Shown here: positions 1 to 5,888 of the stretch, one piece after another
Position numbering within the stretch: the first letter of the stretch is position 1
Layout of the letters: the number at the start of each line of letters is the position of its first letter
From: Beijerinckiaceae bacterium
GTDB taxonomy: Bacteria; Pseudomonadota; Alphaproteobacteria; Rhizobiales; Beijerinckiaceae
DNA: 10,547 nucleotides
Reading direction: 5' to 3'
NCBI GenBank assembly: GCA_027311205.1
Contig: DAICZI010000030.1
Span: 1 to 10,547, forward strand
The notes under the pieces: model-generated
Told to the model about the DNA's origin: nothing
Seen by the model: only the letters and a program-made list of their open reading frames with translations
Databases searched by the model: none
Made by a program: the position numbers and the translations under genes

Positions 1-396
1 CACCACAACAGGCCCGCGTGTGGCGGTGAAGCCTTCGTGGGCCTCGCGCAGGCTCTCGGCAAAGCCGAAGCCATCGTAATTATAGCCGCTGAGCGAGCCA
101 TCAGCTTCGACCACGCCACAATTCATCGCGCCAATTGCACGGGCGATGGGTGAAATCCGATCCATCACCGCAAGCGCCGCAACTTTGTGCGGAATGGTGA
201 GGTTGCAGCCGCGAAAGCCTAAATCCGGCAGCGCCCGCAGCGCCCGCTCCAGCCGTTCAGGCGCAATGGGCAGCGGCAGATAAGCGGCTTTGATGCCGTA
301 CTGCGCCATCCAGAAACCATGGATGGCGGGTGAGCGCGAGTGCATCACCGGAGAGCCCATGATACCCGCAAGGGGAAAAGATTCCTTGCTGCTCAT
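1..396 (-). CDS. aroE: Shikimate dehydrogenase AroE, N-terminal part (cut by window edge)
   Basis: AroE reduces 3-dehydroshikimate to shikimate with NADPH in the cytoplasm, in the pathway to chorismate and aromatic amino acids. Only the first 132 residues are here; the NADP-binding Rossmann half lies beyond base 1. The substrate domain shows HSRSP (residues 19-23, Ser20/Ser22 binding the substrate carboxylate), NLTIPHK (65-71, catalytic Lys71, with Thr67), GAMN (Asn92) and NYDGFGF (106-112, Asp108). Ser22 and Thr67 are the shikimate-type residues as I recall, so quinate specificity is not suggested. Oddities: Cys93 follows Asn92 where Thr is usual, and Tyr107 stands where the family normally has the Thr of NTD. 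The ATG at 394-396 lies 3 bases after the stop of the neighbouring broken gene, so translational coupling is likely. The usual maf-aroE-coaE order cannot be tested here. Confidence 0.93.
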   Translation of the reverse strand, partial: MSSKESFPLAGIMGSPVMHSRSPAIHGFWMAQYGIKAAYLPLPIAPERLERALRALPDLGFRGCNLTIPHKVAALAVMDRISPIARAIGAMNCGVVEADGSLSGYNYDGFGFAESLREAHEGFTATRGPVVV

Positions 397-399
397 GCT

Positions 400-809
400 T
401 CAGGCCCCCGGCGTGGGCGCAAGGGCGGCCAGTCCGATGCGGGCCAGTTCCTCGTCCTCATCCTCGCTGAGGCCGCTGACGCCCACGGCACCGAAGCTGA
501 CGCCGTCACGCTGCACCGGCAGGCCGCCGGCAAAGCCGGTGACGCGCGGATCACCGTAAAAGGCGATAGCGCCACCGGCGCTGTAACGCTCGCCCGGACG
601 CGGGTGGCGCGATTCAGCCGCGCTGCGGTATAGGCTTTGTTCTGGGCAATGGTGATGGCGGCGAGCAGGCCGCTGGCCATGCGTGAAAACGCGATGAGTT
701 CGCCATGCCGGTCGCTTACCGCCACAACCACCGCCTTGCCGCGCGCTTGCGCCGCAGCCGTGATGGCAGCAAGCATCGCCTGGGCCTCGGCCAGTGTCAG
801 GTCACTCAT
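400..809 (-). pseudogene. GlcG/HbpS-family heme-binding-like protein, frameshifted
   Basis: The family (HbpS/GlcG fold, PF03928) comprises small proteins of about 135-150 residues, some binding heme or corrinoid; the role is usually unknown. From ATG 807-809, preceded by AAGGGG as ribosome site, one frame reads MSDLTLAEAQAML and AQNKAYTAARL (residue 65 at 615-617), typical of the N-terminal half. Beyond about 615 that frame turns into Arg/Ala/Ser-rich nonsense. The next frame carries the expected C-terminal half: RHPRPGERY, FYGDPRVTGFAGGLPV and VGVSGLSEDEDEELA, ending at TGA 400-402. The two halves therefore lie in different frames. The net change is not a multiple of three, and the joined protein may also be a few residues short around the junction. 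The unshifted frame runs on to a TGA at 393-395 that overlaps the aroE ATG (ATGA). I see no slippery heptamer. It is either a pseudogene or a sequence error. Confidence 0.82.
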
Positions 810-950
810 AGTCGCCCCTTTGGTTGGTGATGGCTGTTCGTCGCGCTTTCCTAACAAAGCCCGGCGGGCCCGCATAGCCGCCTTTACGAAAATCCTTTAG
901 ACATGCGGTTGATCCGCCTGTAGGAACCAAACCCAAACCGAGGTCACGTC

Positions 951-1649
951 ATGTCAGACGACGCTTTTCCGGAACGCCTGTTGCAAGGCTATGAATCCTT
1001 CCTTGGTCACCGGTTTTCCGCCGAGCAGCGGCGGTTTCGCAGCCTGGCTGAAACCGGGCAAAAGCCCGAGGTCATGCTGGTCGGCTGCTGCGATTCGCGC
1101 GTGTCACCGGAAGTGATTTTTGATGCGGGGCCGGGCGAGATTTTCGTGGTGCGCAATATCGCCAATCTGGTGCCACCCTATCTGCCCAATGATGATCTGC
1201 ATGGCACGTCTGCGGCGCTGGAATTTGGGGTCATGGGTCTGCGCGTCAGCCATATTGTGGTGATGGGCCATGCGTCTTGCGGCGGCATTCAGAGCTTTGT
1301 GCAGAGCGAGGCCGATCCTTACCAACGCCCCCTGTCGCCGGGCGATTTCATCGGCCGGTGGATGAGCCTGATCGCGCCAGCGCATGCCGCGCTCGGCCCG
1401 ATGCGACCCGATGAGACCATGGCGGCCTATGCGGACCGGCTCGGCCACCTGGCGGTGTTGCAAAGCCTGGCGAACCTGCGAACCTTCCCCTGCGTCCAGA
1501 CGCTCGAGAAAAAAGGCCGCCTGCATCTGCACGGCGCCTTTTTTGGCATTGCCGACGGGCGGTTGCAGGTGCTGGATGAAAAGACGGGGGATTTTGAACA
1601 CGTCTCGGAAGCCGCATTTGCCGCCGCGATGGCTGCGCCGCGCTTTTAG
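951..1649 (+). CDS. Beta-class carbonic anhydrase
   Basis: This zinc enzyme interconverts CO2 and bicarbonate in the cytoplasm, supplying bicarbonate to carboxylases or helping pH control. It has 232 residues, normal for the family. The signature GCCDSRV (45-51) gives zinc ligand Cys46 and the Asp48-Arg50 dyad. GHASCGG (106-112) gives His107 and Cys110, completing Cys-His-Cys coordination. The segment FVVRNIANLVPPY (65-77) and SAALEFGVMGL (87-97) are also typical of beta-CAs. No signal peptide is visible. The start at 951 follows GAGGT with 6-7 bases spacing. It stands alone on the plus strand between a divergent broken gene and a convergent GST gene, with no SulP transporter or cyanase next to it, so the partner process is not shown. 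No clear promoter could be picked in 876-950. Confidence 0.95.
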   Translation: MSDDAFPERLLQGYESFLGHRFSAEQRRFRSLAETGQKPEVMLVGCCDSRVSPEVIFDAGPGEIFVVRNIANLVPPYLPNDDLHGTSAALEFGVMGLRVSHIVVMGHASCGGIQSFVQSEADPYQRPLSPGDFIGRWMSLIAPAHAALGPMRPDETMAAYADRLGHLAVLQSLANLRTFPCVQTLEKKGRLHLHGAFFGIADGRLQVLDEKTGDFEHVSEAAFAAAMAAPRF

Positions 1650-1666
1650 GGGTAATTTTGGGTCAA

Positions 1667-1706
1667 GCGCAGGCCGGGCCGGTCAGCCGACCTGCGGTGC
1701 CTGCGC
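1667..1706. terminator. Hairpin in convergent junction, possible bidirectional terminator
   Basis: GCGCAGG (1667-1673) pairs perfectly with CCTGCGC (1700-1706). Within the loop, GGTC (1681-1684) can pair with GACC (1689-1692). It sits in the 65-base gap between the carbonic anhydrase stop and the GST stop, the right place for a terminator serving both genes. No run of T follows on either strand, so classic intrinsic termination is not supported; it may simply protect 3' ends. Confidence 0.35.
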
Positions 1707-1714
1707 CCTGATGC

Positions 1715-2377
1715 TCACGCATAGACATAGGGCCCGCCCTTGGCGAGTGCGCGTTGATAGGCGGGCCGGGCGTGGATCTTGTCCAAAAACGCCAGAATGT
1801 GCGGCTGGCGGGCAACGGCTCCCGCGCGGCTGGCCCCGGCTTCGAGCGGAAAGCTCATCATGACATCGGCGGCGCTGAAATCCGGCCCGGCGAACCAGCC
1901 CGTGCGGCCCAGTTCCGCTTCGATGAAGTTGAAATGGTTCTTCAACTGAGGATTGACGAAGCCCTCCTGCGCCTGCTTCGTGATGCTGCCGACGAGGCCT
2001 CGCATCAGGCGCGGCGCGCGCCTGGGCATGGTGGAAAACACCAAAGTCATCAGCAAGGGCGTCATGGCCGAGCCTTCAGCATAATGCAGCCAGAACGTGC
2101 AAGCCCGCGCTGCTGGCGTGCCGATCGCTGGACGAAGCTGCCCACCGGCCTTCTCGCAGAGATATTCGACGATCGCGCCGGTTTCGGCAATGGTCAGGCC
2201 ATCATCAGTGACAACGGGTGATTTACCCAGCGGATGCACTGCACGCAGGGCTGGCGGAGCTAGCATGGTTTTGGGATCACGCTTGTAAAGCACAATCTCG
2301 TAGGGCAGCCCCAATTCCTCCAGCAGCCACAGGACACGTTGCGAGCGGGAATTCTCAAGATGGTGGACTGTAAGCAT
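1715..2377 (-). CDS. Glutathione S-transferase, Gtt1-like
   Basis: Cytoplasmic GST of 220 residues, probably conjugating or reducing electrophiles with glutathione; the substrate cannot be read from sequence. The thioredoxin-like N-terminal domain (1-80) has ENSRSQRVLWLLEELGL with candidate catalytic Ser10 or Ser12, YKRDPK (31-36), HPLGKSPVV (48-56, cis-Pro54 after the binding strand) and AETGAIVEYL (64-73, Glu65-Thr66 for the gamma-glutamyl group). The helical C-terminal domain (88-215) carries the N-capping box FSAADV with Ser168 and Asp171. The YKRDP and HPLGKSP pattern resembles the yeast Gtt1-like subgroup. The ATG at 2375-2377 has AAGGG upstream, which lies inside a 12-base palindrome. 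It follows pth on the same strand after 126 bases containing hairpins, so it may be a separate unit. Confidence 0.93.
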   Translation of the reverse strand: MLTVHHLENSRSQRVLWLLEELGLPYEIVLYKRDPKTMLAPPALRAVHPLGKSPVVTDDGLTIAETGAIVEYLCEKAGGQLRPAIGTPAARACTFWLHYAEGSAMTPLLMTLVFSTMPRRAPRLMRGLVGSITKQAQEGFVNPQLKNHFNFIEAELGRTGWFAGPDFSAADVMMSFPLEAGASRAGAVARQPHILAFLDKIHARPAYQRALAKGGPYVYA

Positions 2378-2378
2378 G

Positions 2379-2390
2379 AAGGGATCCCTT
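2379..2390. promoter_or_regulatory. Perfect 12-base palindrome over the GST ribosome site
   Basis: AAGGGATCCCTT is its own reverse complement and lies directly before the GST start codon (minus strand), with the AAGGG Shine-Dalgarno as its first half. On RNA it is too tight for a normal hairpin, but as DNA it could be an operator for a dimeric repressor. It may equally be chance; no second copy is visible nearby. Confidence 0.25.
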
Positions 2391-2447
2391 GATTGCCGGA
2401 CGGCTTGAAACTTTATGGGGCGGAAGAAGTCAGACTCAAGGGTTTGG

Positions 2448-2475
2448 CCAGATTTCGCGACTCGGAATATCTGGA
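2448..2475 (-). other. Intergenic stem-loop between pth and GST
   Basis: CCAGATTTC and GAATATCTGG can pair with one bulged base around an 8-base loop. It lies on the transcript downstream of pth and upstream of the GST gene. There is no T run after it, so it is not a classic terminator. With the hairpin over the pth stop it makes two stem-loops in the 126-base gap, which could separate expression of the two genes. Confidence 0.3.
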
Positions 2476-2486
2476 TCAGCGGTTGT

Positions 2487-2516
2487 GGCCCTGCAGTTTT
2501 CTGTCAACTGCGGGCC
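2487..2516 (-). terminator. Strong hairpin spanning the pth stop codon
   Basis: On the minus strand GGCCCGCAGT (2516-2507) pairs with ACTGCAGGGCC (2497-2487), ten base pairs with one bulge. The 9-base loop contains the pth TGA at 2504-2506, and the 5' arm encodes the last two residues of Pth. No T tract follows, so this looks more like a 3'-end-stabilising or Rho-associated structure than an intrinsic terminator. Confidence 0.4.
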
Positions 2517-3079
2517 TTCATGGCCAGATCAATCTGGTTCTGGAAGCTGGCATCCGCCCCTTCGAGCAAAAGCCCGGCGGCGCTGGCCACCGCCGCCAGC
2601 ACATCGCGCACCCACGGCATTTCGTCGCTGAAGAAATTGCCCAGCACGTAGGGGTAAACCAGCGCCCTGTCGCCCGGATGGCCAATGCCAAGCCGCACCC
2701 GGCGATAATCATTGCCGACCAGCGCGCTGATCGAGCGCAGGCCATTATGGCCGGCATTGCCGCCACCAACCTTGACGCGGACTTTCCCGGGCGCAAGATC
2801 GAGTTCGTCATGAAAGACCGTGACATCGCCCAGGGTCAGATTGCTGTGGCGCAGCGCATCACCCACTGATTTGCCCGAGTCATTCATGAAGGTCATGGGT
2901 TTGAGCAACAGCACGCGTTCGTCGCCGATGCGGCCCTCGCTGACCTCGCCGTGCCAGCGGGTGCGAAATGGCGGAAATTTATAGGCTGAAGCCAGCGCAT
3001 CGAGCGCCATGAAGCCAATGTTATGGCGATTGACGCGATATTGCGCGCCGGGATTGCCGAGACCGACGAAGAGTTTCAT
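2504..3079 (-). CDS. pth: Peptidyl-tRNA hydrolase
   Basis: Pth cleaves the ester bond of peptidyl-tRNAs dropped from stalled ribosomes, recycling tRNA; it is usually essential and cytoplasmic. The product has 191 residues, the standard length. Family hallmarks are GLGNPG (6-11, Asn9), the catalytic His19 in [17 protein letters not shown] (60-69, Asn66), [10 protein letters not shown] (89-98, Asp91) and [11 protein letters not shown] (107-117, Asn112). I chose ATG 3077-3079 because [11 protein letters not shown] is the normal N-terminus; an in-frame TTG seven codons upstream only adds unconserved residues. GAGGG lies about 10 bases before the chosen start. It follows rplY by 77 bases, an order common in bacteria, and the two are probably cotranscribed through a stem-loop. 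In many relatives ychF follows; here a GST gene does. Confidence 0.96.
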   Translation of the reverse strand: MKLFVGLGNPGAQYRVNRHNIGFMALDALASAYKFPPFRTRWHGEVSEGRIGDERVLLLKPMTFMNDSGKSVGDALRHSNLTLGDVTVFHDELDLAPGKVRVKVGGGNAGHNGLRSISALVGNDYRRVRLGIGHPGDRALVYPYVLGNFFSDEMPWVRDVLAAVASAAGLLLEGADASFQNQIDLAMKARS

Positions 3080-3106
3080 CGGGCGCTGGCCCTCACGCAA
3101 GGGTCA

Positions 3107-3149
3107 ATCTGCCCGCCCGCAGGCACCTGACCTGAGCGGGCGGGCAGAT
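3107..3149 (-). other. Perfect 14-bp stem-loop between rplY and pth
   Basis: ATCTGCCCGCCCGC (3107-3120) and GCGGGCGGGCAGAT (3136-3149) are exact reverse complements separated by 15 bases. It fills most of the rplY-pth gap, 7 bases after the rplY stop and 27 bases before the pth start. On the transcribed (minus) strand it is followed by TTGACCC, with no T tract. This fits a partial attenuator or an mRNA end/processing structure that sets the ratio of L25 to Pth. The loop on the minus strand holds a small direct repeat, TCAGG TCAGG. Confidence 0.6.
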
Positions 3150-3156
3150 ATGACAT

Positions 3157-3813
3157 TTACTTCTTGGCCGGGGCTGCCTTGGCAGCGGCGGGCGCAGCGG
3201 CAGCGGCCGGCGCTGCTGCGGCAGCTGCCACAGGTGCTTCTTCAGCTTTGGCGGTGGGCGGTGCCACCGACACAATGGTGAAATCGCGATTGATGGTGGC
3301 CTTGCAGCCTGCGGGCAGCTCAATCAGGCTGACATGCACCGATTCGTTGAAGTCGAGCTTGCCGACATCGACCATCAAAGCTTCCGGGATATTGTCGGCG
3401 GGCACATACATTTCGATGCTGTGGCGCACAATGTTGAGCGAGCCACCACGCTTCAGGCCGGGTGAAATGTCCTGGTTGGTGAAATGCACCGGCACGTTGA
3501 TCTTGAGGCGAGAACCGGCTGTCAAGCGCAGGAAGTCGATGTGGAGCGGCGTATCCTTGACAACGTCAAGCTGATAATCGCGCGGGATGGCGCGGGTGAC
3601 CTTGCCCTCAACGTCGATCTCGAACTGGGTGGTAAGAAAATGCCCGGCGTAAATCAGCTTGTTGATTTCACGCCAGTCGAGCGCGATCGGCACAGGCGCT
3701 TCGCCCCCGCCATAAATCACACCTGGAATTCTGCCTTCACGACGTACGCTGCGGGCGGCCCCCTTGCCTGTCCCGCTGCGGACCGTGGCGGCGAGCTTTT
3801 TGGTCTCGGCCAT
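3157..3813 (-). CDS. rplY: 50S ribosomal protein L25 / general stress protein Ctc
   Basis: L25 binds 5S rRNA in the large ribosomal subunit. This is the long CTC/TL5 form, 218 residues: N-terminal 5S-binding domain (about 5-95) with [14 protein letters not shown] (24-37) and HIDFLRL (91-97), then the TL5 beta domain (about 100-185), then a tail (189-218) almost wholly Ala, Pro and Lys. That tail is typical of alphaproteobacterial L25 and is probably disordered. The start is ATG 3811-3813, preceded by GAGAAGGA at 8 bases; an in-frame TTG six codons upstream overlaps that ribosome site and is not the start. The gene lies 117 bases after efp, with a candidate promoter and structured leader of its own in the gap, and leads into pth. 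Confidence 0.95.
   Translation of the reverse strand: MAETKKLAATVRSGTGKGAARSVRREGRIPGVIYGGGEAPVPIALDWREINKLIYAGHFLTTQFEIDVEGKVTRAIPRDYQLDVVKDTPLHIDFLRLTAGSRLKINVPVHFTNQDISPGLKRGGSLNIVRHSIEMYVPADNIPEALMVDVGKLDFNESVHVSLIELPAGCKATINRDFTIVSVAPPTAKAEEAPVAAAAAAPAAAAAPAAAKAAPAKK
3160..3249 (-). repeat. Low-complexity Ala/Pro/Lys coding tract in rplY
   Basis: GC-rich triplet-like sequence (GCN codons, mixed GCA/GCG/GCT/GCC) encodes the Ala-rich C-terminal tail of L25. Codons are mixed, so it is a protein-level low-complexity tail and not a pure DNA microsatellite, though its length may vary between strains. Confidence 0.6.
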
Positions 3814-3833
3814 GTGTTTGGTCCTTCTCAATG

Positions 3834-3876
3834 AAAAACGCGCACCCTCGCCTCCAGGGGTGTCGGAAACGGGTGC
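3834..3876 (-). promoter_or_regulatory. Structured leader of rplY, possible attenuator
   Basis: On the minus strand GGGTG(C) at 3847-3842 can pair with GCACCC at 3876-3871 or, alternatively, with CACCC at 3862-3858. The shared 3' arm is followed by GCG and five T (3838-3834), then the rplY ribosome site. A promoter at 3886-3914 would start RNA next to the outer arm. This fits an mRNA leader that folds in two ways and controls L25, as ribosomal protein leaders often do. Stems are short (5-6 bp), so this is tentative. Confidence 0.35.
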
Positions 3877-3885
3877 ACGTCGCGC

Positions 3886-3914
3886 CTGTTAGCAAAACTG
3901 GCGGCAGATGGCAA
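3886..3914 (-). promoter_or_regulatory. Candidate sigma70-like promoter of rplY
   Basis: On the minus strand TTGCCA (-35) and TAACAG (-10) are separated by exactly 17 bases, in the efp-rplY gap. The -35 matches consensus at five of six positions, the -10 at only three. It would start transcription near 3879, giving a leader of about 65 bases before rplY. Confidence 0.4.
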
Positions 3915-3930
3915 ATAGAGGTGCCCCGCC

Positions 3931-4500
3931 TCAGTCCTTGGCGCGCTCGCTGTAGGAACCGTCTTCGGTCTGCACCACGACGCGGGTGCCGACGCCGATG
4001 TGCGGCGGCACCATGATGCGCGCGCCGTTTTCCAGCTTGGCGGGCTTGTAGGATGAAGAGGCCGTCTGGCCTTTCATCGCCGGTTCGGTATCGACGATCT
4101 GCAATGTCACGCGCGGCGGAATCTGGATCGCCACGCAGACATCGTTGAACACCGAAAGAATGCATTTCATGTTTTCCTGCAACCAGACGGCCATATCGCC
4201 GACGACATCGGCCTTGACGACCATCTGCTCGTAGTTTTCGGTGCTCATGAAATGGAAATCATCGCCCTCGCGGTAGAGGAAATTGTAATCGAAATCCTCG
4301 ACAAAAGCCCGTTCGACCTGCTCGGTGGTCTTGTAACGGTCGGTTGTTTTCACACCATCGGAAATGCGGCGCATGTCGATCTGGGTGGTGGGGGTGCCTT
4401 TGCCGGGATGGAAGCTCTCGGCAGTGAGCACAACATAGAGCTGCCCATCGTCCCTTTCGAGAATATTGCCTTTGCGGATTGAACTGGCGATGACTTTCAC
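3931..4500 (-). CDS. efp: Translation elongation factor P
   Basis: EF-P enters the ribosomal E site and helps peptide-bond formation at polyproline stretches. It has 189 residues, the standard size, with the three beta domains: KOW-like (1-64), OB (about 66-127) and C-terminal OB (about 130-186, [19 protein letters not shown]). The loop HPGKGTP carries Lys34, the residue beta-lysylated by EpmA in enzymes of this type; epmA and epmB are not in the window. The start is a GTG at 4498-4500, supported by AGGAAG seven bases upstream and by the conserved [13 protein letters not shown]-terminus. It is the first gene of the leftward translation block efp-rplY-pth and is divergent from the response regulator gene. 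I could not find a convincing promoter for it in 4501-4655. Confidence 0.97.
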   Translation of the reverse strand: MKVIASSIRKGNILERDDGQLYVVLTAESFHPGKGTPTTQIDMRRISDGVKTTDRYKTTEQVERAFVEDFDYNFLYREGDDFHFMSTENYEQMVVKADVVGDMAVWLQENMKCILSVFNDVCVAIQIPPRVTLQIVDTEPAMKGQTASSSYKPAKLENGARIMVPPHIGVGTRVVVQTEDGSYSERAKD

Positions 4501-4655
4501 GGGTTTACTTCCTGATTACGCCTGGCATGCCGGGCGGGTGTTAAGGGGTCGCGGATGAAGGGATCCGGCACAGATTTGCAACGATGCGACGATTCCAAAA
4601 AAACTGATGGCCCGCGCGCCCGACACATAAGCAATCTGGCTCACGCATTCGCACT
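4501..4655. other. Divergent intergenic region between efp and the regulator gene
   Basis: This 155-base stretch separates the two divergent starts up to the regulator's -35 box. It holds the efp ribosome site, an A7 run (4597-4603) and otherwise no clear gene, RNA or operator. The efp promoter must be in it or absent from view. Confidence 0.5.
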
Positions 4656-4684
4656 TTGACGGCGGGCGCGACAGGCTCTAACAT
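4656..4684 (+). promoter_or_regulatory. Sigma70-like promoter of the response regulator operon
   Basis: TTGACG (4656-4661) and TAACAT (4679-4684) are spaced by exactly 17 bases. They match the consensus boxes at five and four of six positions. Transcription would begin near 4691, leaving about 37 bases of leader before the ATG at 4728. This also argues against using the in-frame TTG at 4656 as start codon. Confidence 0.6.
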
Positions 4685-4727
4685 TTGCCGCAACCAAGAT
4701 GCAAGAGCGGGTACGGACGGGGATCAC

Positions 4728-5414
4728 ATGTCACAGAAGCGAACCATCCTCGTCGTCGACGACGATCTCGAGCTGCGCGGCGCGCTGGTCGAGCAACTGG
4801 CACTTTATGAAGAGTTCAACATCGAGCAGGCCAGCAATACTGCGCAAGCTTTGGGCGTCACGCGCAAGAACCCGCCCGACCTCGTGATCATGGACGTCGG
4901 TTTGCCGGATATGGATGGGCGCGAGGGCGTCAAGCTGATGCGCCGCGAGGGGTTCAAGCGTCCGGTGATCATGCTGACCGGGCAGGACGGTGAAGCTGAT
5001 ACCGTGCTCGGCCTTGAGGCGGGTGCCAATGATTATGTCAGCAAGCCATTCAAGTTTTCGGTGCTGCTGGCGCGAATCAGGGCGCATTTGCGCCAGCATG
5101 AGGCCAGCGACGATGCCGCCCTGCAGATCGGCCCCTATAGTTTCAGACCGGGCGCCAAGCTTCTGCTCACCGCCAAAGGCACCAAGTTGCGCCTGACCGA
5201 GAAGGAAACCGCCATTCTGCGCTTCCTGTTTCGGGCCGGGGATGCGGTTGTCAGCCGCGATGTGCTATTGCGCGAGGTCTGGGGCTATAATGCCGCCGTC
5301 ACGACCCACACGCTGGAAACCCACATTTACCGGCTGCGCCAGAAAATCGAGCCTGATCCCGCTCATGCGGTGCTGCTCCTGACCGAACCTGGCGGCTATA
5401 GGCTGGCTCCTTAG
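4728..5414 (+). CDS. cenR: OmpR/PhoB-family response regulator, probably CenR (OtpR)
   Basis: Two-component transcription factor of 228 residues. The receiver domain (6-118) has the acidic pocket Asp11-Asp13, phospho-acceptor Asp56 (IMDVGLPD), Thr84, Tyr103 and Lys107 (SKPF). A winged-helix DNA-binding domain (about 132-226) follows, with RLTEKETAILRFL, VWGY and the recognition region THTLETHIYRLRQKIEP. The start is ATG 4728; upstream in-frame codons overlap the promoter. No histidine kinase is adjacent, typical for CenR. I base the CenR/OtpR name on the N-terminal sequence style and on recollection that in Brucella the otpR gene is followed by a cAMP-binding-domain gene; the same order occurs here. 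CenR controls cell-envelope genes and is essential in several alphaproteobacteria. The family call is certain, the ortholog call likely. Confidence 0.9.
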   Translation: MSQKRTILVVDDDLELRGALVEQLALYEEFNIEQASNTAQALGVTRKNPPDLVIMDVGLPDMDGREGVKLMRREGFKRPVIMLTGQDGEADTVLGLEAGANDYVSKPFKFSVLLARIRAHLRQHEASDDAALQIGPYSFRPGAKLLLTAKGTKLRLTEKETAILRFLFRAGDAVVSRDVLLREVWGYNAAVTTHTLETHIYRLRQKIEPDPAHAVLLLTEPGGYRLAP

Positions 5415-5429
5415 GGAAAGATTGTTCAG

Positions 5430-5888
5430 ATGGCGCTTGCCCACGATATTGCCATTTTGCGGGCCTTGCCGCTTTTCGCGCCGTTGAGCGCCGATGCCTT
5501 GCGGCTGTTGGTGTTTTCGGCAAAAACAACCCATCATGCGGCTGGAACGCAACTCTGCGGCGCTAGCGCGCTCGATGGCGCGCTGGTGGTCATGACGGGC
5601 ACTGCCGAAGTGGCAGCCCCTGCCGGATCGCTCCGCCCACCGCTGGATTTTCCAGCCCCGCTGGTGCTGGGGGCGACCGGCCTGATCGTCACCGGGACTC
5701 AGGTGCCAGTTGCCAGGGCATCCTCCGACGTGACGGTACTTCATATTCCGCGCGCCCTGTTTCGCCGGATCCTCGATGAATATCCTGACGACGCCCTGAA
5801 ACTACATGCCGCCCTGGCCGCCGAACTGGCAGCGTTTGCTGCCGATCTCAGCCGCCTCGACAATGGGCGCGCCGCCGCCTCACGCTGA
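5430..5888 (+). CDS. Small cyclic-nucleotide-binding-fold protein, degenerate site
   Basis: A 152-residue cytoplasmic protein made of one CNB/CRP-like beta-roll. ILRALPLFAPLSADALRLL (9-27) is the classic N-terminal helix of the fold; GTQLCGASALDGALVVMTG (39-57) and VARASSDVTVLHIPRALF (94-111) follow its strands. The last 35 residues form an Ala/Leu-rich helix, and there is no helix-turn-helix. The phosphate-binding cassette is unconventional: around VLGATGLIVTGTQVPVA the Glu and Arg that bind the cyclic nucleotide are missing, so it probably does not bind cAMP in the usual way. It starts 15 bases after the response regulator stop, with AGGGAAAG upstream, so the two are likely one operon and may interact. 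It overlaps xth by 9 bases tail to tail. It resembles the cAMP-kinase-regulatory-subunit-like ORF beside otpR in Brucella. Confidence 0.82.
   Translation: MALAHDIAILRALPLFAPLSADALRLLVFSAKTTHHAAGTQLCGASALDGALVVMTGTAEVAAPAGSLRPPLDFPAPLVLGATGLIVTGTQVPVARASSDVTVLHIPRALFRRILDEYPDDALKLHAALAAELAAFAADLSRLDNGRAAASR

Noticed and set aside
612..624. Programmed -1 frameshift in the GlcG-like gene
   Set aside because: No X-XXY-YYZ slippery heptamer or clear downstream pseudoknot is seen.
340..633. Plus-strand open frame over the broken GlcG-like gene
   Set aside because: It is the complement of the conserved C-terminal half, whose minus-strand translation is clearly the true reading.
1104..1601. Long open frame antisense to the carbonic anhydrase
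   Set aside because: It mirrors strongly conserved CA codons, has Arg/His/Gln-rich composition and no motif; a shadow of high GC.
2393..2869. Plus-strand open frame across pth
   Set aside because: Antisense to clear Pth motifs, no ribosome site, no family signal.
4597..4603. A7/T7 run as an intrinsic terminator
   Set aside because: No convincing GC-rich stem precedes it on either strand.
4656..4727. N-terminal extension of the response regulator from a TTG at 4656
   Set aside because: The TTG is the first triplet of a good -35 box and the added residues are not receiver-like; ATG 4728 gives a normal N-terminus.
5265..5744. Minus-strand open frame spanning the regulator/CNB junction
   Set aside because: Covers two real genes on the other strand and has no recognisable domain.
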